The notes: a model not told the origin generated them from the letters alone. Positions 23,205-32,663 are shown, numbered from the stretch's first letter. The stretch is DNA of 64,000 nucleotides from Bacteroidota bacterium (GCA_016708785.1 JADJFC010000003.1:1-64000), one strand, 5' to 3'. Program-made: numbers and translations.

Positions 23205-23903
23205 ATGACCGAAAATGACATAATTAACCAACTTGGCCTCGAGAATTTGATTTACAATCCGGATATATTTATTCAAGCCATAAAGGATTGGCCGGTTATG
23301 ATCAAGAAGTTTGAAGATTCAAAACAATATAGTGAATCACAATTGCTATCAGCAAAAAGAGGTTTGCATTTTCTAAGCGAAAACATTGATGAGAATTCCG
23401 CAATTGATAAACCTCTTTATACCATTTTTGCATCGGTAGTTTTTAATATGCTTCTAATGAATGAGAAAGGCGTTTTATTTGCATTCAAATCAAAGAGCGA
23501 AAATGAAATGATTTTTACGTGCTTACTCCAAAGCGCTATTCAGAATATGCCAATGGAAACGAATCCATACAACCATGATCATATTCAAATTTTACTCAAT
23601 CCGATCATAGATGAATTACTTGAAAAAGATCAGTTAGAGAAATACAGCTTTTCCTTGGGGCTACTGAATAGCGACGAACAAAAAATAATTAAAGCTATCA
23701 GAGAACGAAACTTTACCGAAATAATAATTCGATTGAAAGGAGAAGATGATCTTGTAATTGATGTTACCGAGGAACTGAATATAACAGGAGACAAAGCTAT
23801 TCAAATAAAAAAAATACTTGGACTAAACGCATATGACGAAGCGTTTATTAAATACAGAAATCAAAAAGAAATTTATATAAAGAATAAAAAAAGATTAAAC
23901 TAA
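23205..23903 (+). CDS. hypothetical protein, 232 aa
   Basis: An intact frame preceded by a good Bacteroidota promoter. The protein is soluble, helical and charged, with no signal peptide and no motif I recognise. The C-terminal part (LKGEDDLVIDVTEELNITGD, then KAIQIKKILGLNAYDE) looks like a small alpha/beta or winged-helix-like domain, but this is a guess. It lies directly left of the recombinase region and may be cargo of that element. Confidence 0.55.
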   Translation: MTENDIINQLGLENLIYNPDIFIQAIKDWPVMIKKFEDSKQYSESQLLSAKRGLHFLSENIDENSAIDKPLYTIFASVVFNMLLMNEKGVLFAFKSKSENEMIFTCLLQSAIQNMPMETNPYNHDHIQILLNPIIDELLEKDQLEKYSFSLGLLNSDEQKIIKAIRERNFTEIIIRLKGEDDLVIDVTEELNITGDKAIQIKKILGLNAYDEAFIKYRNQKEIYIKNKKRLN

Positions 23904-23973
23904 CGGACCCGATTGGCTCGGCTCTATTCATAATAAGGAATGAATCCCTTGCAATGGCATTCACTCGCATCTG

Positions 23974-24162
23974 ATGCGAAAAATGTTAACAAAAGAAAAA
24001 TGTAAAAATCTATTAGAAAAAAACGGTAACAAATACACTGATGAAGAGGCTAATTTGATAATTGAGTTCCTGAACTTAATTATCGATTCGCAATTATCTG
24101 TAATGAATTCTAAAATTAAAAAAGATGAAAAGAGCTGTATTAATGGCCAGAGTATCGAGTGA
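23974..24162 (+). CDS. small protein preceding the serine recombinase, 62 aa
   Basis: The sequence MLTKEKCKNLLEKNGNKYTD, then EEANLIIEFLN, matches the type of short helical protein often found immediately upstream of recombinases or relaxases in Bacteroidota integrative elements (a K-x-L-x-x-N-G-x-x-Y-[ST]-[DE]-E-E-[AV] pattern). Its end overlaps the recombinase start by 38 bases in another frame, so the two are probably co-transcribed and coupled. The true start may be the Met at residue 4. Confidence 0.6.
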   Translation: MRKMLTKEKCKNLLEKNGNKYTDEEANLIIEFLNLIIDSQLSVMNSKIKKDEKSCINGQSIE

Positions 24163-25786
24163 TGAGCAAGCAAAGGGATATTCCTTAGATGTGCAGATCG
24201 ATAGTCTCACCAATCATTGCCAAAGAAATGATATTGCAATTGTTCATTCTTTCAAAGAAGATTTTAGTGCAAAAACGTTCGACAGACCGGCCTTTAAATT
24301 GTTTTTAAAATTTGCTAAAGCAAACAAAGGAAAAATCGATCTGCTATTATTCACTTCATGGGATCGTTTCTCAAGAAATATTGCAGAGGCTTATGAGATG
24401 ATTGGTATTTTGAAGAAACTCGGAATTCAACCATGCGCTATTGAACAACCACTTGACATGACTGTTCCGGAGAACAAAGCTATGCTTGCGTTCTATCTTG
24501 CTTTACCTGAAATTGAAAACGATAGACGTTCTATAAAAGTATTGGGTGGTATCAGAGGTGCCTGGAAAAAAGGCCGCTGGGTAAATTGTGCTCCTAGAGG
24601 ATATAAAAACGTCAGAGATGAAAACAATAAGCCTATTATAATCCCAAGTGAATCTGCAGATAGTGTCAGGTATGCATTCGAAGAAACTGTGAAGGGTCTA
24701 TCACAAACTGAAATCGGAATCGAATTACTAAAGCAAGGCAAGGGAATTAAAAAGTCAATGCTTTCGGAAATTCTTAGAAACCCTGTCTATATGGGAAAAA
24801 TTCCATTTCCTGCTGAGAATGGAGAAGCTGCCTATTTGATTGATGGAATTCATGAAGCTCTGATATCCGAAGAAACTTTCTACAAAGTTCAAGAAATTCT
24901 AAATGGAAATGTAAAGAAAAGAAACAGGCCTATCATCACCACGAAGCGCAATGAACTTCCACTGCGAGGAGTGTTGAAGTGTTCAAATTGTGAAGGCTTA
25001 ATGACTGGAAGTCCATCGCGAAGCAGATCAGGTAAGCAGTATTTTTATTATCACTGCAACACTTGTAAAAAAACTCGTTTCCGTTCTGATGAAGCGAATG
25101 AAAAAATGCTATCGGTTTTAGATTGCTTTACACCATCTGAAGATATTATTTCACTTTATCGAGAAATGCTAAAGGAAGCACTAGGACAAAAGGCCAAGAA
25201 GACTGCATCACAGAAATCATCATTGAACGAAAAATTAGTAACACTCCAAAACAGGTTGGCAAATCTTCAAGACATGTTCGCCGATAAACAAATTTCGGTT
25301 TCGGAATATCAAAACCTAAAATCCAAATACGAAGTGCAATTGGTAGAAGTCAAAAGCGATATGACAGATGTAAACGGTAGTGGAAAGGAAATGGATCTAG
25401 CTATTGAAAAAGGAATCGCTCAATTAAAAAAGCTAAGTCAACACTATTCTGAAATTTCATTAGAGAGAAAAACTCGTTTGCTTGGTTCGATATTTCCTGA
25501 AAAGTTCGTTTTTGAAAATAGTAAATATCGAACCACAAATTTGTGTTCGGCAATTCTTCTTTATCTCCACATTGACAAGGGTTTACGCGAAAAAAAAACC
25601 GGACAACTCAGTGAATTTCTTGAGTTGTCCGGTTCTGTACCCAGGACCGGAATCGAACCGGTACGGCATTACTACCATCGGTTTTTGAGACCGACGCGTC
25701 TACCAATTCCGCCACCCGGGCATTTTAATTTTGGTGCGTCAAAAGTAGGTCTTTTTTATGATTTGAGGAAATTGTGCGAAATATAG
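24125..25786 (+). CDS. large serine recombinase (site-specific integrase), C-terminus reads through tRNA-Leu antisense
   Basis: Large serine recombinases integrate and excise mobile elements. The N-terminal resolvase domain (about residues 1-145) begins MKRAVLMARVSSDEQAKGYS with the catalytic Ser11, and has DLLLFTSWDRFSRN. A recombinase domain follows (residues 160-270, with RGAWKKGRWVNCAPRGYKN), then a zinc ribbon (CSNC near 287 and CNTC near 317) and a coiled coil (about 350-440). From about residue 490 the frame is antisense to the tRNA-Leu terminator and tRNA (GTGIEPV-type residues, typical of tRNA antisense). The ancestral stop was therefore probably lost or replaced at integration. Overlaps the small upstream gene. 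Confidence 0.85.
   Translation: MKRAVLMARVSSDEQAKGYSLDVQIDSLTNHCQRNDIAIVHSFKEDFSAKTFDRPAFKLFLKFAKANKGKIDLLLFTSWDRFSRNIAEAYEMIGILKKLGIQPCAIEQPLDMTVPENKAMLAFYLALPEIENDRRSIKVLGGIRGAWKKGRWVNCAPRGYKNVRDENNKPIIIPSESADSVRYAFEETVKGLSQTEIGIELLKQGKGIKKSMLSEILRNPVYMGKIPFPAENGEAAYLIDGIHEALISEETFYKVQEILNGNVKKRNRPIITTKRNELPLRGVLKCSNCEGLMTGSPSRSRSGKQYFYYHCNTCKKTRFRSDEANEKMLSVLDCFTPSEDIISLYREMLKEALGQKAKKTASQKSSLNEKLVTLQNRLANLQDMFADKQISVSEYQNLKSKYEVQLVEVKSDMTDVNGSGKEMDLAIEKGIAQLKKLSQHYSEISLERKTRLLGSIFPEKFVFENSKYRTTNLCSAILLYLHIDKGLREKKTGQLSEFLELSGSVPRTGIEPVRHYYHRFLRPTRLPIPPPGHFNFGASKVGLFYDLRKLCEI
25600..25633 (-). terminator. rho-independent terminator of tRNA-Leu
   Basis: On the minus strand, five bases after the tRNA 3' end, an 11-bp perfect stem (CCGGACAACTC / GAGTTGTCCGG, 12-base loop) is followed by nine T residues. 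This is a classical intrinsic terminator. It lies inside the reading frame of the recombinase on the other strand. Confidence 0.85.
25638..25721 (-). tRNA. tRNA-Leu(CAA)
   Basis: On the minus strand: acceptor GCCCGGG pairs with CCTGGGT (two G-U pairs) with discriminator A. There is a D arm with GGTAGAC, an anticodon stem TCGGT/ACCGA with loop CTCAAAA (anticodon CAA), a long variable arm as expected of class II leucine tRNA, and T arm CCGG-TTCGATT-CCGG. CCA is not encoded. It is a likely attachment site for the element carrying the adjacent recombinase, whose frame crosses it antisense. Confidence 0.93.
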
Positions 25787-25972
25787 AATGTGCTTTCGAT
25801 TTCCACATTTTATGATTTAAAATACCTCATTTCAAGGAGATTAGATTGAAATTTTGAGTTAGAAGATGATATCATTCACAATATTTTATAGCCATTGACT
25901 GAGGAAATACCTCTATTTTTGAGGTAATTACGATTATTTTTGATAACAAATGAATCCCAATAAAATCTAGGT

Positions 25973-27223
25973 ATGCCCAGAAAAATGAAACCCGAAAGCC
26001 TGATGATGTCATACGGCTATAAACCCGAACTATCTGAAGGCGCAATCAAGTGCCCGATATTTCAAACGTCAACTTTCGTCTTCAAAAGTGCTGAAGCCGG
26101 GAAAGCTTTTTTTGAAGTGGCTTATGGATTGCGAAAACAAAATGTCGGCGAAGAACTTGGGCTTATTTACAGTCGCATCAATAATCCGGATCTGGAAATT
26201 CTCGAGAACAGACTTACTCTTTGGGATGAAGCAGAAGCGTGTGCTGTTTTTGAAAGTGGAATGTCCGCGATAACAACTGTACTGCTTGAATTTTTAAAAC
26301 CCGGCGACTTGCTTTTGATCAGTAGTCCATTGTATGGCGGTAGTGATCACTTCATAAAAAAGATCCTTCCGAAATTTAATATCAATGTGCTTACATTTAA
26401 AGTTGGGCAAGGTAAAGACGAAGTGATTCAATTGGTAAAAGATTCCGGACTCGCAGACAAACTTGCAATGATCTACATCGAAACTCCTGCGAATCCAACT
26501 AATGATCTCATCGACATTCAGGCGAAAAAAGAAATTGCCAAACATTTTTCTACGAAAGACAAAGAGGTTTATTTAGCAGTCGACAATACTTATCTGGGTC
26601 CACTATGGCAACATCCATTGAAACATGGTGCCGATCTTGTTTTATATTCTGCTACAAAATACATCGGCGGACATAGTGACGTTATCGCTGGCGCTTGTCT
26701 TGGTTCAAACGAAATGATCAAACGTGTCAAAGGACTGCGAACATTTTTAGGAAATATGGCCAGTCCAAATACAGGTTGGTTACTTCTGCGTAGTCTGGAA
26801 ACATTGAAAGTACGAATGGATATGCAAGCATTGAATGCTGAAAAAGTTGCTGCATTTTTAAATACTCACCCAAAGGTTGAGAAAGTATATTTTCTCGGCA
26901 ATCTATCAGAAAAAGATGGCGAGCAATTTAAAATCAGAAATCGTCAATGTCTTACTAACGGTGGAATGATCTCTTTCGACATAAAAGGCGGCGAACATGA
27001 AGCGTTCAATTTTCTCAATGCACTTAAGTTGATCAAACTTGCAGTTAGTTTAGGAAGCACAGAAAGTCTGGCCGAACACCCTGCAACAATGACTCACAGC
27101 GATGTTGATGAAAAATTGAAAAAAGAACTTTCGATCACTGAGAAGATGATCAGACTATCGATTGGGGTTGAGAATTATGAGGATATTATTTTTGATATTA
27201 ATCAAGCGTTAGAGTCTGCGTAA
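25973..27223 (+). CDS. PLP-dependent Cys/Met metabolism enzyme (cystathionine gamma-synthase / methionine gamma-lyase type)
   Basis: A cytosolic fold-type I PLP enzyme of sulfur amino acid metabolism. The 416 residues fit the family. Visible motifs: YSRINNPDLEILENRL (substrate-loop region, residues ~64-79), ESGMSAI and SSPLYGGS (phosphate-binding region), YIETPANPT (~170), the cofactor Asp in AVDNTYLGPLWQHPL (~203), and the PLP lysine in YSATKYIGGHSD (Lys about 228). SLGSTESLAEHPATMTHSD near the C-terminus is the carboxylate-binding loop. Whether it makes cystathionine or degrades methionine cannot be decided from sequence. It is a monocistronic gene ending before a strong bidirectional terminator. 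Confidence 0.9.
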   Translation: MPRKMKPESLMMSYGYKPELSEGAIKCPIFQTSTFVFKSAEAGKAFFEVAYGLRKQNVGEELGLIYSRINNPDLEILENRLTLWDEAEACAVFESGMSAITTVLLEFLKPGDLLLISSPLYGGSDHFIKKILPKFNINVLTFKVGQGKDEVIQLVKDSGLADKLAMIYIETPANPTNDLIDIQAKKEIAKHFSTKDKEVYLAVDNTYLGPLWQHPLKHGADLVLYSATKYIGGHSDVIAGACLGSNEMIKRVKGLRTFLGNMASPNTGWLLLRSLETLKVRMDMQALNAEKVAAFLNTHPKVEKVYFLGNLSEKDGEQFKIRNRQCLTNGGMISFDIKGGEHEAFNFLNALKLIKLAVSLGSTESLAEHPATMTHSDVDEKLKKELSITEKMIRLSIGVENYEDIIFDINQALESA

Positions 27224-27250
27224 CGGAACTCAAGTTGTAGGAATCATTCA

Positions 27251-27292
27251 ACAAGTGTTGGGCGGGATCTTCAGATTCCGTCCAACACTTGT
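27251..27292. terminator. bidirectional intrinsic terminator
   Basis: A 15-bp stem (27251-27265 with 27278-27292, one G-U pair) with a 12-base loop lies between convergent genes. A-rich sequence on the right (ATTTAAAAAAG) gives a T tract for the minus-strand gene, and the left side is T/A-poorer. It separates the PLP enzyme from the SDR gene. Confidence 0.75.
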
Positions 27293-27316
27293 CATTTAAA
27301 AAAGATAGAGCTTTTA

Positions 27317-28069
27317 TTATTGCGCCAAATACCCACCATCAACATTATAGTAACTGCCCGTTACAAAAGATGCCTTTTCAGAGCTGAGCCATAATGCTAA
27401 TTCGGCAACTTCTTCAGATTTGCCAAGTCTTCCCATAGGATGCAATCCTTCTACCAATTTCATCGTAGCTGCGTCAAGTGCATTGGTGAGTAAAGGGGTT
27501 AAAATATAACCTGGTCCTATGGAATTGATTCTTATTTTCTGATCAGCATATTCGATAGCTGCGGCTTCGGTTAACCCAATTACACCATGTTTGGCTGCAA
27601 CATATGCAGGAGACCCTTTCGCTCCAACTTTTCCAAGGATGGAAGCAATATTCACGATACTTCCTCCTCCTGATTTTAACATTGCAGGAATCTGGTAACG
27701 CATACCATAAAATACTCCGGAAAGATTTATGGAAATCACCTTGTTCCAGCCTTCAATGGGGTAATCGCCGGTAAAACTTAGCGGACCACTAATTCCGGCA
27801 TTATTCACACTTATATGTAGCGCGGAATATTTATTCATTGTTTCATTTACCACTCTTTCACTATCCTGTGGGTTTGACGTGTCGGCCTTTATAAATATGG
27901 CCTCACCACCTTTTGATTTTATTTCGTTGAGTGTGTCGTTCCCGCCTTTATCATCAACATCTGTGAGAACTACGATGGCTCCTTCGCTTGAATATAGCAA
28001 AGCAATTGCGCGTCCGATACCTGAGCCTGCTCCGGTTATGATCGCTACTTTTTTATCGAGTGTTTTCAT
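27317..28069 (-). CDS. SDR family NAD(P)-dependent oxidoreductase, 250 aa
   Basis: A classical short-chain dehydrogenase/reductase of 250 residues, cytosolic. Motifs are complete: the TGAGSGIG cofactor loop (residues 12-19), Asp37 after the second strand (VVLTDVDD), NNAG (89-92), catalytic Ser143 (NIASILG), Tyr156 and Lys160 (AYVAAK). Asp at the end of beta-2 favours NAD over NADP. IGPGYILTPL and a GG-containing C-terminus (GSYYNVDGGYLAQ) are typical. The substrate is unknown. Monocistronic; convergent with the PLP gene. Confidence 0.9.
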   Translation of the reverse strand: MKTLDKKVAIITGAGSGIGRAIALLYSSEGAIVVLTDVDDKGGNDTLNEIKSKGGEAIFIKADTSNPQDSERVVNETMNKYSALHISVNNAGISGPLSFTGDYPIEGWNKVISINLSGVFYGMRYQIPAMLKSGGGSIVNIASILGKVGAKGSPAYVAAKHGVIGLTEAAAIEYADQKIRINSIGPGYILTPLLTNALDAATMKLVEGLHPMGRLGKSEEVAELALWLSSEKASFVTGSYYNVDGGYLAQ

Positions 28070-28429
28070 TTCTTTTATTGTATCATCTAAACGAATTTAT
28101 CTATTATTGACTGAAACCAGTATGATTTTCATCACTCAATTTGCTGAGATGTGCGACTAAAGTTAAAAGGAGTCTTGAGATTCCCCCTAGAAATTTTATT
28201 GTACTCCAAAATTGATTTATGTTTAAGAATGAATGAGTCAATAATGATGGAACTGTCCAAAGAAAAAGAATGGGTAGAAGAGATATTCATATAGAATGAA
28301 AATGGGCTTAGTCTGCAAATAGCAATTCTTACCGGTGATTTTGAATAGTCTTACTGAAAACTTAACCTTATATTAGTAAGAATTGAATCTCGATTTATTA
28401 TCTTTCGGAATTCTTATTTAACTGTCCTT
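28070..28429. other. intergenic region between divergent genes
   Basis: 360 bases between the divergently transcribed SDR and CorA genes. It should hold both promoters, but I find no perfect TTTG / TAnnTTTG pair and no clear repeat or RNA structure. Confidence 0.5.
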
Positions 28430-29374
28430 ATGCTCAGAGTATTTTATCGTTTAGAAAACGAAATAAAAAAGGTTGAAGGCCCTGATTGCTTTGAGCATAT
28501 GCCAATTGATAAACTGTTCTGGGTGGATTTACAATTCGCTTCGGATGAGGAAAGGGGGAAAGTCGAAACGGTTTTTAAATTTAATTTTTCTGAATTACAA
28601 TCTGAGAATGAAATCGAAAGCAATTCACGTTTCTATGAATCGGAAAATTTAATATTGATAACTTCCTATTTCATCGCAAAGGAAGACGGTAGGTATGAAA
28701 CCACACCGGTATTTTTTTATTTATCGGGGCAAGTATTAATTACTCAACGTAATGCCGACTTACCCTCCTTTGCAGAAACTGTAAAGAAGATCAAGAGAAA
28801 CCGGAACTCGTTTAAAAACGGAAGCGAAGTTTTGGAGGTAATTTTAGAGACAAAAGTTGATATCGATAGTGATTTCCTTGAAATTATATCGAAGGAAATT
28901 TCATTGGTCAGTAATGGACTATCAATAAGCACTACTAATGAAGAAGAGCTATTGATAAAGATAAACTCATATCAGGAAATTGCCATGTTGATCAGAGAAA
29001 GCTTTATTGATAAGCAAAAAGTTGTTTCTTCATTGCTAAAAAGCAAGTGTTTTATCAACGATGCTCGATTGACATTTCTGATGAAAGATATCAATTCTGT
29101 CCTCACATCGATCTCGTTTATTTTTGCAAGATTGGATTATTTGCAAAATACTTTACTTGGTATGATCAACATGCAGCAGAACAAGACAATTAAGATATTT
29201 ACAATAGTGTCAGTAATTTTTATGCCTCCTACATTAATAGCAAGTATCTATGGAATGAATTTTAAAATTATGCCTGAACTCGAGTGGACAAATGGTTATC
29301 CTTTTGCAATCGTACTAATTATTGCATCTTCACTGGCTACTCTACTTCTTTTTAGAACAAAAAAGTGGCTTTAG
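28430..29374 (+). CDS. corA: CorA-like divalent metal ion transporter
   Basis: CorA forms a pentameric Mg2+/Co2+ channel in the inner membrane. The 314 residues fit. The N-terminal two thirds is the cytosolic funnel with a long helix. The C-terminus has two transmembrane helices (about residues 257-274 and 287-307) with the signature YGMNF between them (about 275-279), the selectivity filter of the family, and a basic tail (FRTKKWL). The loop MPELEWTNGYPFAIV matches CorA periplasmic loops. Monocistronic. Confidence 0.9.
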   Translation: MLRVFYRLENEIKKVEGPDCFEHMPIDKLFWVDLQFASDEERGKVETVFKFNFSELQSENEIESNSRFYESENLILITSYFIAKEDGRYETTPVFFYLSGQVLITQRNADLPSFAETVKKIKRNRNSFKNGSEVLEVILETKVDIDSDFLEIISKEISLVSNGLSISTTNEEELLIKINSYQEIAMLIRESFIDKQKVVSSLLKSKCFINDARLTFLMKDINSVLTSISFIFARLDYLQNTLLGMINMQQNKTIKIFTIVSVIFMPPTLIASIYGMNFKIMPELEWTNGYPFAIVLIIASSLATLLLFRTKKWL

Positions 29375-29447
29375 CAATTTTTCATTAGGACTTATTAAGC
29401 AGTAACCTCGCTTGCAAGAGGACTAAAACCAAATGACTTTTCAATCA

Positions 29448-29825
29448 TTAATTAAACTGAGTAGTAATATATTTAATCAGATTTTCATTACTCATTTTAT
29501 TAGAAGTACTTTCTTTGGCAACCGAATTTTTATACTGAGGTGTTTCAGAAAGGAATTTAATAAATTGCTCTTGCGCAGTGCCTGTACCAGTAACATGAAT
29601 CTCATCGACATTTTGCATGTGAGATGTAATATTCTTGAAGAACTTATTTAATTCTGTAATTTCCGAATGATTTGCTGCGCTTTCATTCCCGTCTTTTTCG
29701 TGGTGAACAACCTTTTCGTGCGCTAGCACTTCAAAATTTTCCGCATCGTTTTCCTTTTTTCCTACAACTATTGCATGTTGTGAATCCAGCCATACGCCGA
29801 ATTGTTTTTTGTTCTTGTCAGTCAT
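29448..29825 (-). CDS. conserved hypothetical protein, 125 aa, eRF1/host-attachment-like fold possible
   Basis: The sequence starts with KQFGVWLDSQHAIVVGKK, has a charged, histidine-rich middle (EKVVHHEKDGNES), and carries IHVTGTGTAQEQFIKFLSET near residues 75-95. A strand plus a G-T-G-x-A-x-x-x-[FL]-x-x-x-L segment recalls the small archaeal-release-factor/host-attachment-like proteins of Bacteroidota. This assignment is tentative. The gene is intact and monocistronic. It is convergent with corA. Confidence 0.6.
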   Translation of the reverse strand: MTDKNKKQFGVWLDSQHAIVVGKKENDAENFEVLAHEKVVHHEKDGNESAANHSEITELNKFFKNITSHMQNVDEIHVTGTGTAQEQFIKFLSETPQYKNSVAKESTSNKMSNENLIKYITTQFN

Positions 29826-29961
29826 GAATTAAATATTTGGGAATTATTGATTACAACAAAAATGAGCAAAATTCAAGAAGCAAGACTTACACAATTGGTA
29901 AAAGACTTTATATAATTCATAGGTCATTCACCTTTATCATCATAATTAACTTTACTAATTA

Positions 29962-31338
29962 TCATTCAACTACTAACCTGAATCGATCCAAACCGGCTCC
30001 GCTTTTCATTTCTAGAAAATACATTCCTGCTTTCAATCCCAAAAGGTTGACCTGTGATGAAATATTCAATTGAAACGTTTTGGCCAATTTTCCATCAACA
30101 GAGTAAATCGAAAAATATTTCATCCCGCTTTCTTCAAATGAAATGTTGACGAAATCATTTGCGGGATTAGGAAACACTGAGAAGTTATTTGTAGAAAGTA
30201 CACTTGTAACTCCTGTGAACAATTCATTGCGATAAATGTTCGAAGAATTGATCCCGAAAAAAGATAGCATAAAAATATCTGCGTCGCTGTCTTGATCGAA
30301 ATCCATGAACATTGCGGGAATTGCATAAACGCTTAACGATGCCCACGGAGAAATGTCTGTGAAGTTGCCACTGCCATCATTACGCATTAGGTTAGACGAA
30401 AGTAATACGTCATGGTCTCCATCATTATCGATATCAGCCCAATCAACAGAGCCGGGTTCTCCTGTTCCGGGTAGATTCGTAATGAGTTCTGAAAAATTTC
30501 CAGAGCCATCATTCAAATAGATCAATGTGAAGGCGTCGTTGTCAAGTTCAATTCCATCATACAAAATATCAAGATCGCCATCGCTATCTGCATCGCCCCA
30601 TTTTACTGCTCCTGTAAAGATCTGATGAAAGGATGTAGTGTCGATTGTAAAATTCCCGCTACCAGTGTTGTGAAATAGTGCTGAGACGGGATTGTTGTTT
30701 GCATTAGAAGCAATAATAAAAATATCAGGCAGACTGTCATTGTCATAATCGGCAACATCAATTCCAGTCGATAAAAGGGCTGGAAGATTTGTTGGGAAGT
30801 ATGAGAAGGTTGAATTGCCATTGTTGCGATAAACGATGGTTGTGTCAACCCAAAGTGAATCCATAACGCCGGCGATTAAGACGTCTTGAAAACCATCATT
30901 ATCGATATCCAGCCATTTCATACATCCTAACGTGCGCACAAATCCCGGATTCATTGGAACGAAAGTCAGACTGTCGTTTCTGTATAATTCACACATCGGC
31001 GTACCATTGTTCTGTCCGTTGATCAATAGATCCATATCGCCGTCATTATCAAAATCAGCCCAGTTCACTGAACCGTTCGACACTTTTATTATCGACGAAT
31101 CAACCGGATTCATAATTCCATTGTCATTTCGGAAAATGAAACTACGTTCTGCAACCAGACTGCTGAAACCTGCCATTGCAACATCGAGGTCGCCGTCATT
31201 ATCGTAGTCAGCCCACGCTGCACTGCCGCTTTCTAATCCGGGCAATTGTGAATTGAGATCTGTGAATACTTGTGAATAGGTTAGTTTGCTGAAAAGTGAA
31301 AGCGCTGCGATCAATATTATGTGTAAAGTTGTTTTCAT
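29962..31338 (-). CDS. FG-GAP/VCBS-repeat surface protein with T9SS type A sorting domain
   Basis: A signal peptide (residues 1-22, ending TYSQ) is followed by about eight FG-GAP-like calcium-binding repeats of the form W-[AGL]-D-[IFY]-D-[NQ]-D-G-D-x-D-[IVL], for example AAWADYDNDGDLDVAMAG and VDWADIDNDGDHDVLLS, which build an integrin-alpha-type beta-propeller. The C-terminal ~75 residues are a type A sorting domain (FSVFPNPANDFVNISFE ... YSVDGKLAK ... GMYFLEM). The product is secreted and surface-attached by T9SS. Intact, 458 residues. The partner or ligand is unknown. Confidence 0.88.
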   Translation of the reverse strand: MKTTLHIILIAALSLFSKLTYSQVFTDLNSQLPGLESGSAAWADYDNDGDLDVAMAGFSSLVAERSFIFRNDNGIMNPVDSSIIKVSNGSVNWADFDNDGDMDLLINGQNNGTPMCELYRNDSLTFVPMNPGFVRTLGCMKWLDIDNDGFQDVLIAGVMDSLWVDTTIVYRNNGNSTFSYFPTNLPALLSTGIDVADYDNDSLPDIFIIASNANNNPVSALFHNTGSGNFTIDTTSFHQIFTGAVKWGDADSDGDLDILYDGIELDNDAFTLIYLNDGSGNFSELITNLPGTGEPGSVDWADIDNDGDHDVLLSSNLMRNDGSGNFTDISPWASLSVYAIPAMFMDFDQDSDADIFMLSFFGINSSNIYRNELFTGVTSVLSTNNFSVFPNPANDFVNISFEESGMKYFSIYSVDGKLAKTFQLNISSQVNLLGLKAGMYFLEMKSGAGLDRFRLVVE

Positions 31339-31475
31339 TGTGTGTATTTATGTGTAGCAAATAAAAAGTAAATTCCGAAAATGGTGCTGAAAATCTTTCT
31401 GAATGGGAAAAAATGAATGCTGAATGGGACCTTTAACATTTCTCTTGCTATATTTCCGGGAATTGGCCTAATTTT

Positions 31476-32501
31476 TCAATTAGATTTCTCCTTTTTGGAA
31501 TATTTGGATAGCGTGTGTTTCATTCTGGCTTGTATTTTTCCTGAGAGTCTCCTGGGACTTAAAACAATTACTTGTTCGCCAAAACCTAATATCTCACGTT
31601 CCAATTCAAAATTCCAGATGACTTCTATTGAAAAAATCGTTCCATCGGGATCTTCTCGAAGAATTTTTTGAGAAGGATGTACAGGTTTTGTAATTATATA
31701 TGGAGCATGCTCCTTTATTATTTTCATTACGATCATTTGAGGTTTCTGATTTGGCATTTTTGAAACACCAAGAACATTCTCGAAATAAGTATTCACATCA
31801 AATCCCGGTTTCTGATATTTCTCAGTATTAATTTCCTTGAATTGATCGATCCTGTCTAAAGCTAAGATCATTGTTGAGAAACCCTTTTTATTTATACCAA
31901 GTAAAAACCATCTGTTTCGGTATTCTTTTAATAAGTAAGGATAAAAAACAATCGCTTGCGGTAGTTTTGCCTTGAACGATTGGTAAGTAATCTCAATTGT
32001 TTTCTTATTTATTATCGCTTTGTGTAAGGGGTCAATGTGTTTTAATCCTTTTAATAACTCATTCTTTTCAAAATCAATGTATGATTTCCCTTTGTGCTGC
32101 TGTTTGTAAAGTTTATCCTCTAAGCGAGTAACCATGCCATTCAATTCTTCAAAATAACTAAAACCTTTGAATTGCTTTAATACTGCTAATACTTCATTGA
32201 GTGTTCCTAAGTCTTGTTGCGTTAAAGGTGAGTTGGTAATACTGTAATTCTTTTCTTCATAACTGTAGAATTTTTTATCTGTCACAATGATTGGCGCATT
32301 ATACCCCAACTTTTCACTCCTCATATTTTGAATATCAAGTTGAATTGCACGCTTACTAATTCCTTTGGTTATCCCTTCGTACTCATACAAGGCGTCTGAA
32401 CAAGCCTCCATCAGATCTTCCAATGTCCATTTACGAAAACGGTTTTGTAAACAGTTGTCAATTGTTTTATATCTGACCAGCGCAAGTTTATTAATTGGCA
32501 T
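31476..32501 (-). CDS. WYL-domain transcriptional regulator of the RNA-repair locus
   Basis: 341 residues: an N-terminal helix-turn-helix (about residues 5-70, with RKWTLEDLMEACSDAL and ISKRAIQLDIQNMRSEKLGY) followed by a WYL ligand-binding domain (about 145-250), with FYPYLLKEYRNRWFLLGINK as its core, and a WCX-like C-terminal part. WYL regulators respond to nucleic acid or nucleotide signals and often control RNA repair, CRISPR or defence genes. It is divergent from the TROVE gene. An operator-like sequence (32551-32569) lies 50 bases upstream of its start, with more copies upstream of TROVE and rtcB, so I infer autoregulation and control of the whole locus. Confidence 0.87.
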   Translation of the reverse strand: MPINKLALVRYKTIDNCLQNRFRKWTLEDLMEACSDALYEYEGITKGISKRAIQLDIQNMRSEKLGYNAPIIVTDKKFYSYEEKNYSITNSPLTQQDLGTLNEVLAVLKQFKGFSYFEELNGMVTRLEDKLYKQQHKGKSYIDFEKNELLKGLKHIDPLHKAIINKKTIEITYQSFKAKLPQAIVFYPYLLKEYRNRWFLLGINKKGFSTMILALDRIDQFKEINTEKYQKPGFDVNTYFENVLGVSKMPNQKPQMIVMKIIKEHAPYIITKPVHPSQKILREDPDGTIFSIEVIWNFELEREILGFGEQVIVLSPRRLSGKIQARMKHTLSKYSKKEKSN

Positions 32502-32550
32502 ATTTTCTTTCTGATTATTTAAGGAGTAAATATAATAAAAATCGAAATCT

Positions 32551-32569
32551 GCGCAATCTATTTGCGTAG
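32551..32569. promoter_or_regulatory. operator-like site A (upstream of the WYL gene)
   Basis: The sequence fits GCGCA-N6-TTGCGYAG exactly, the same 19-base pattern as sites at 32664 and 35151. Read toward the WYL gene, a TATATTTA box (complement of 32527-32534) follows 16 bases later, so the site is placed to control the regulator's own promoter. Confidence 0.65.
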
Positions 32570-32663
32570 AAGGTGCTTTAATAGTATTGGTTTGAGAATT
32601 ATTTTAATTGAAATTCAGCAGTTTAAATTAAATAATTGGAAATAAGCAAAAAAATGTTGTACC

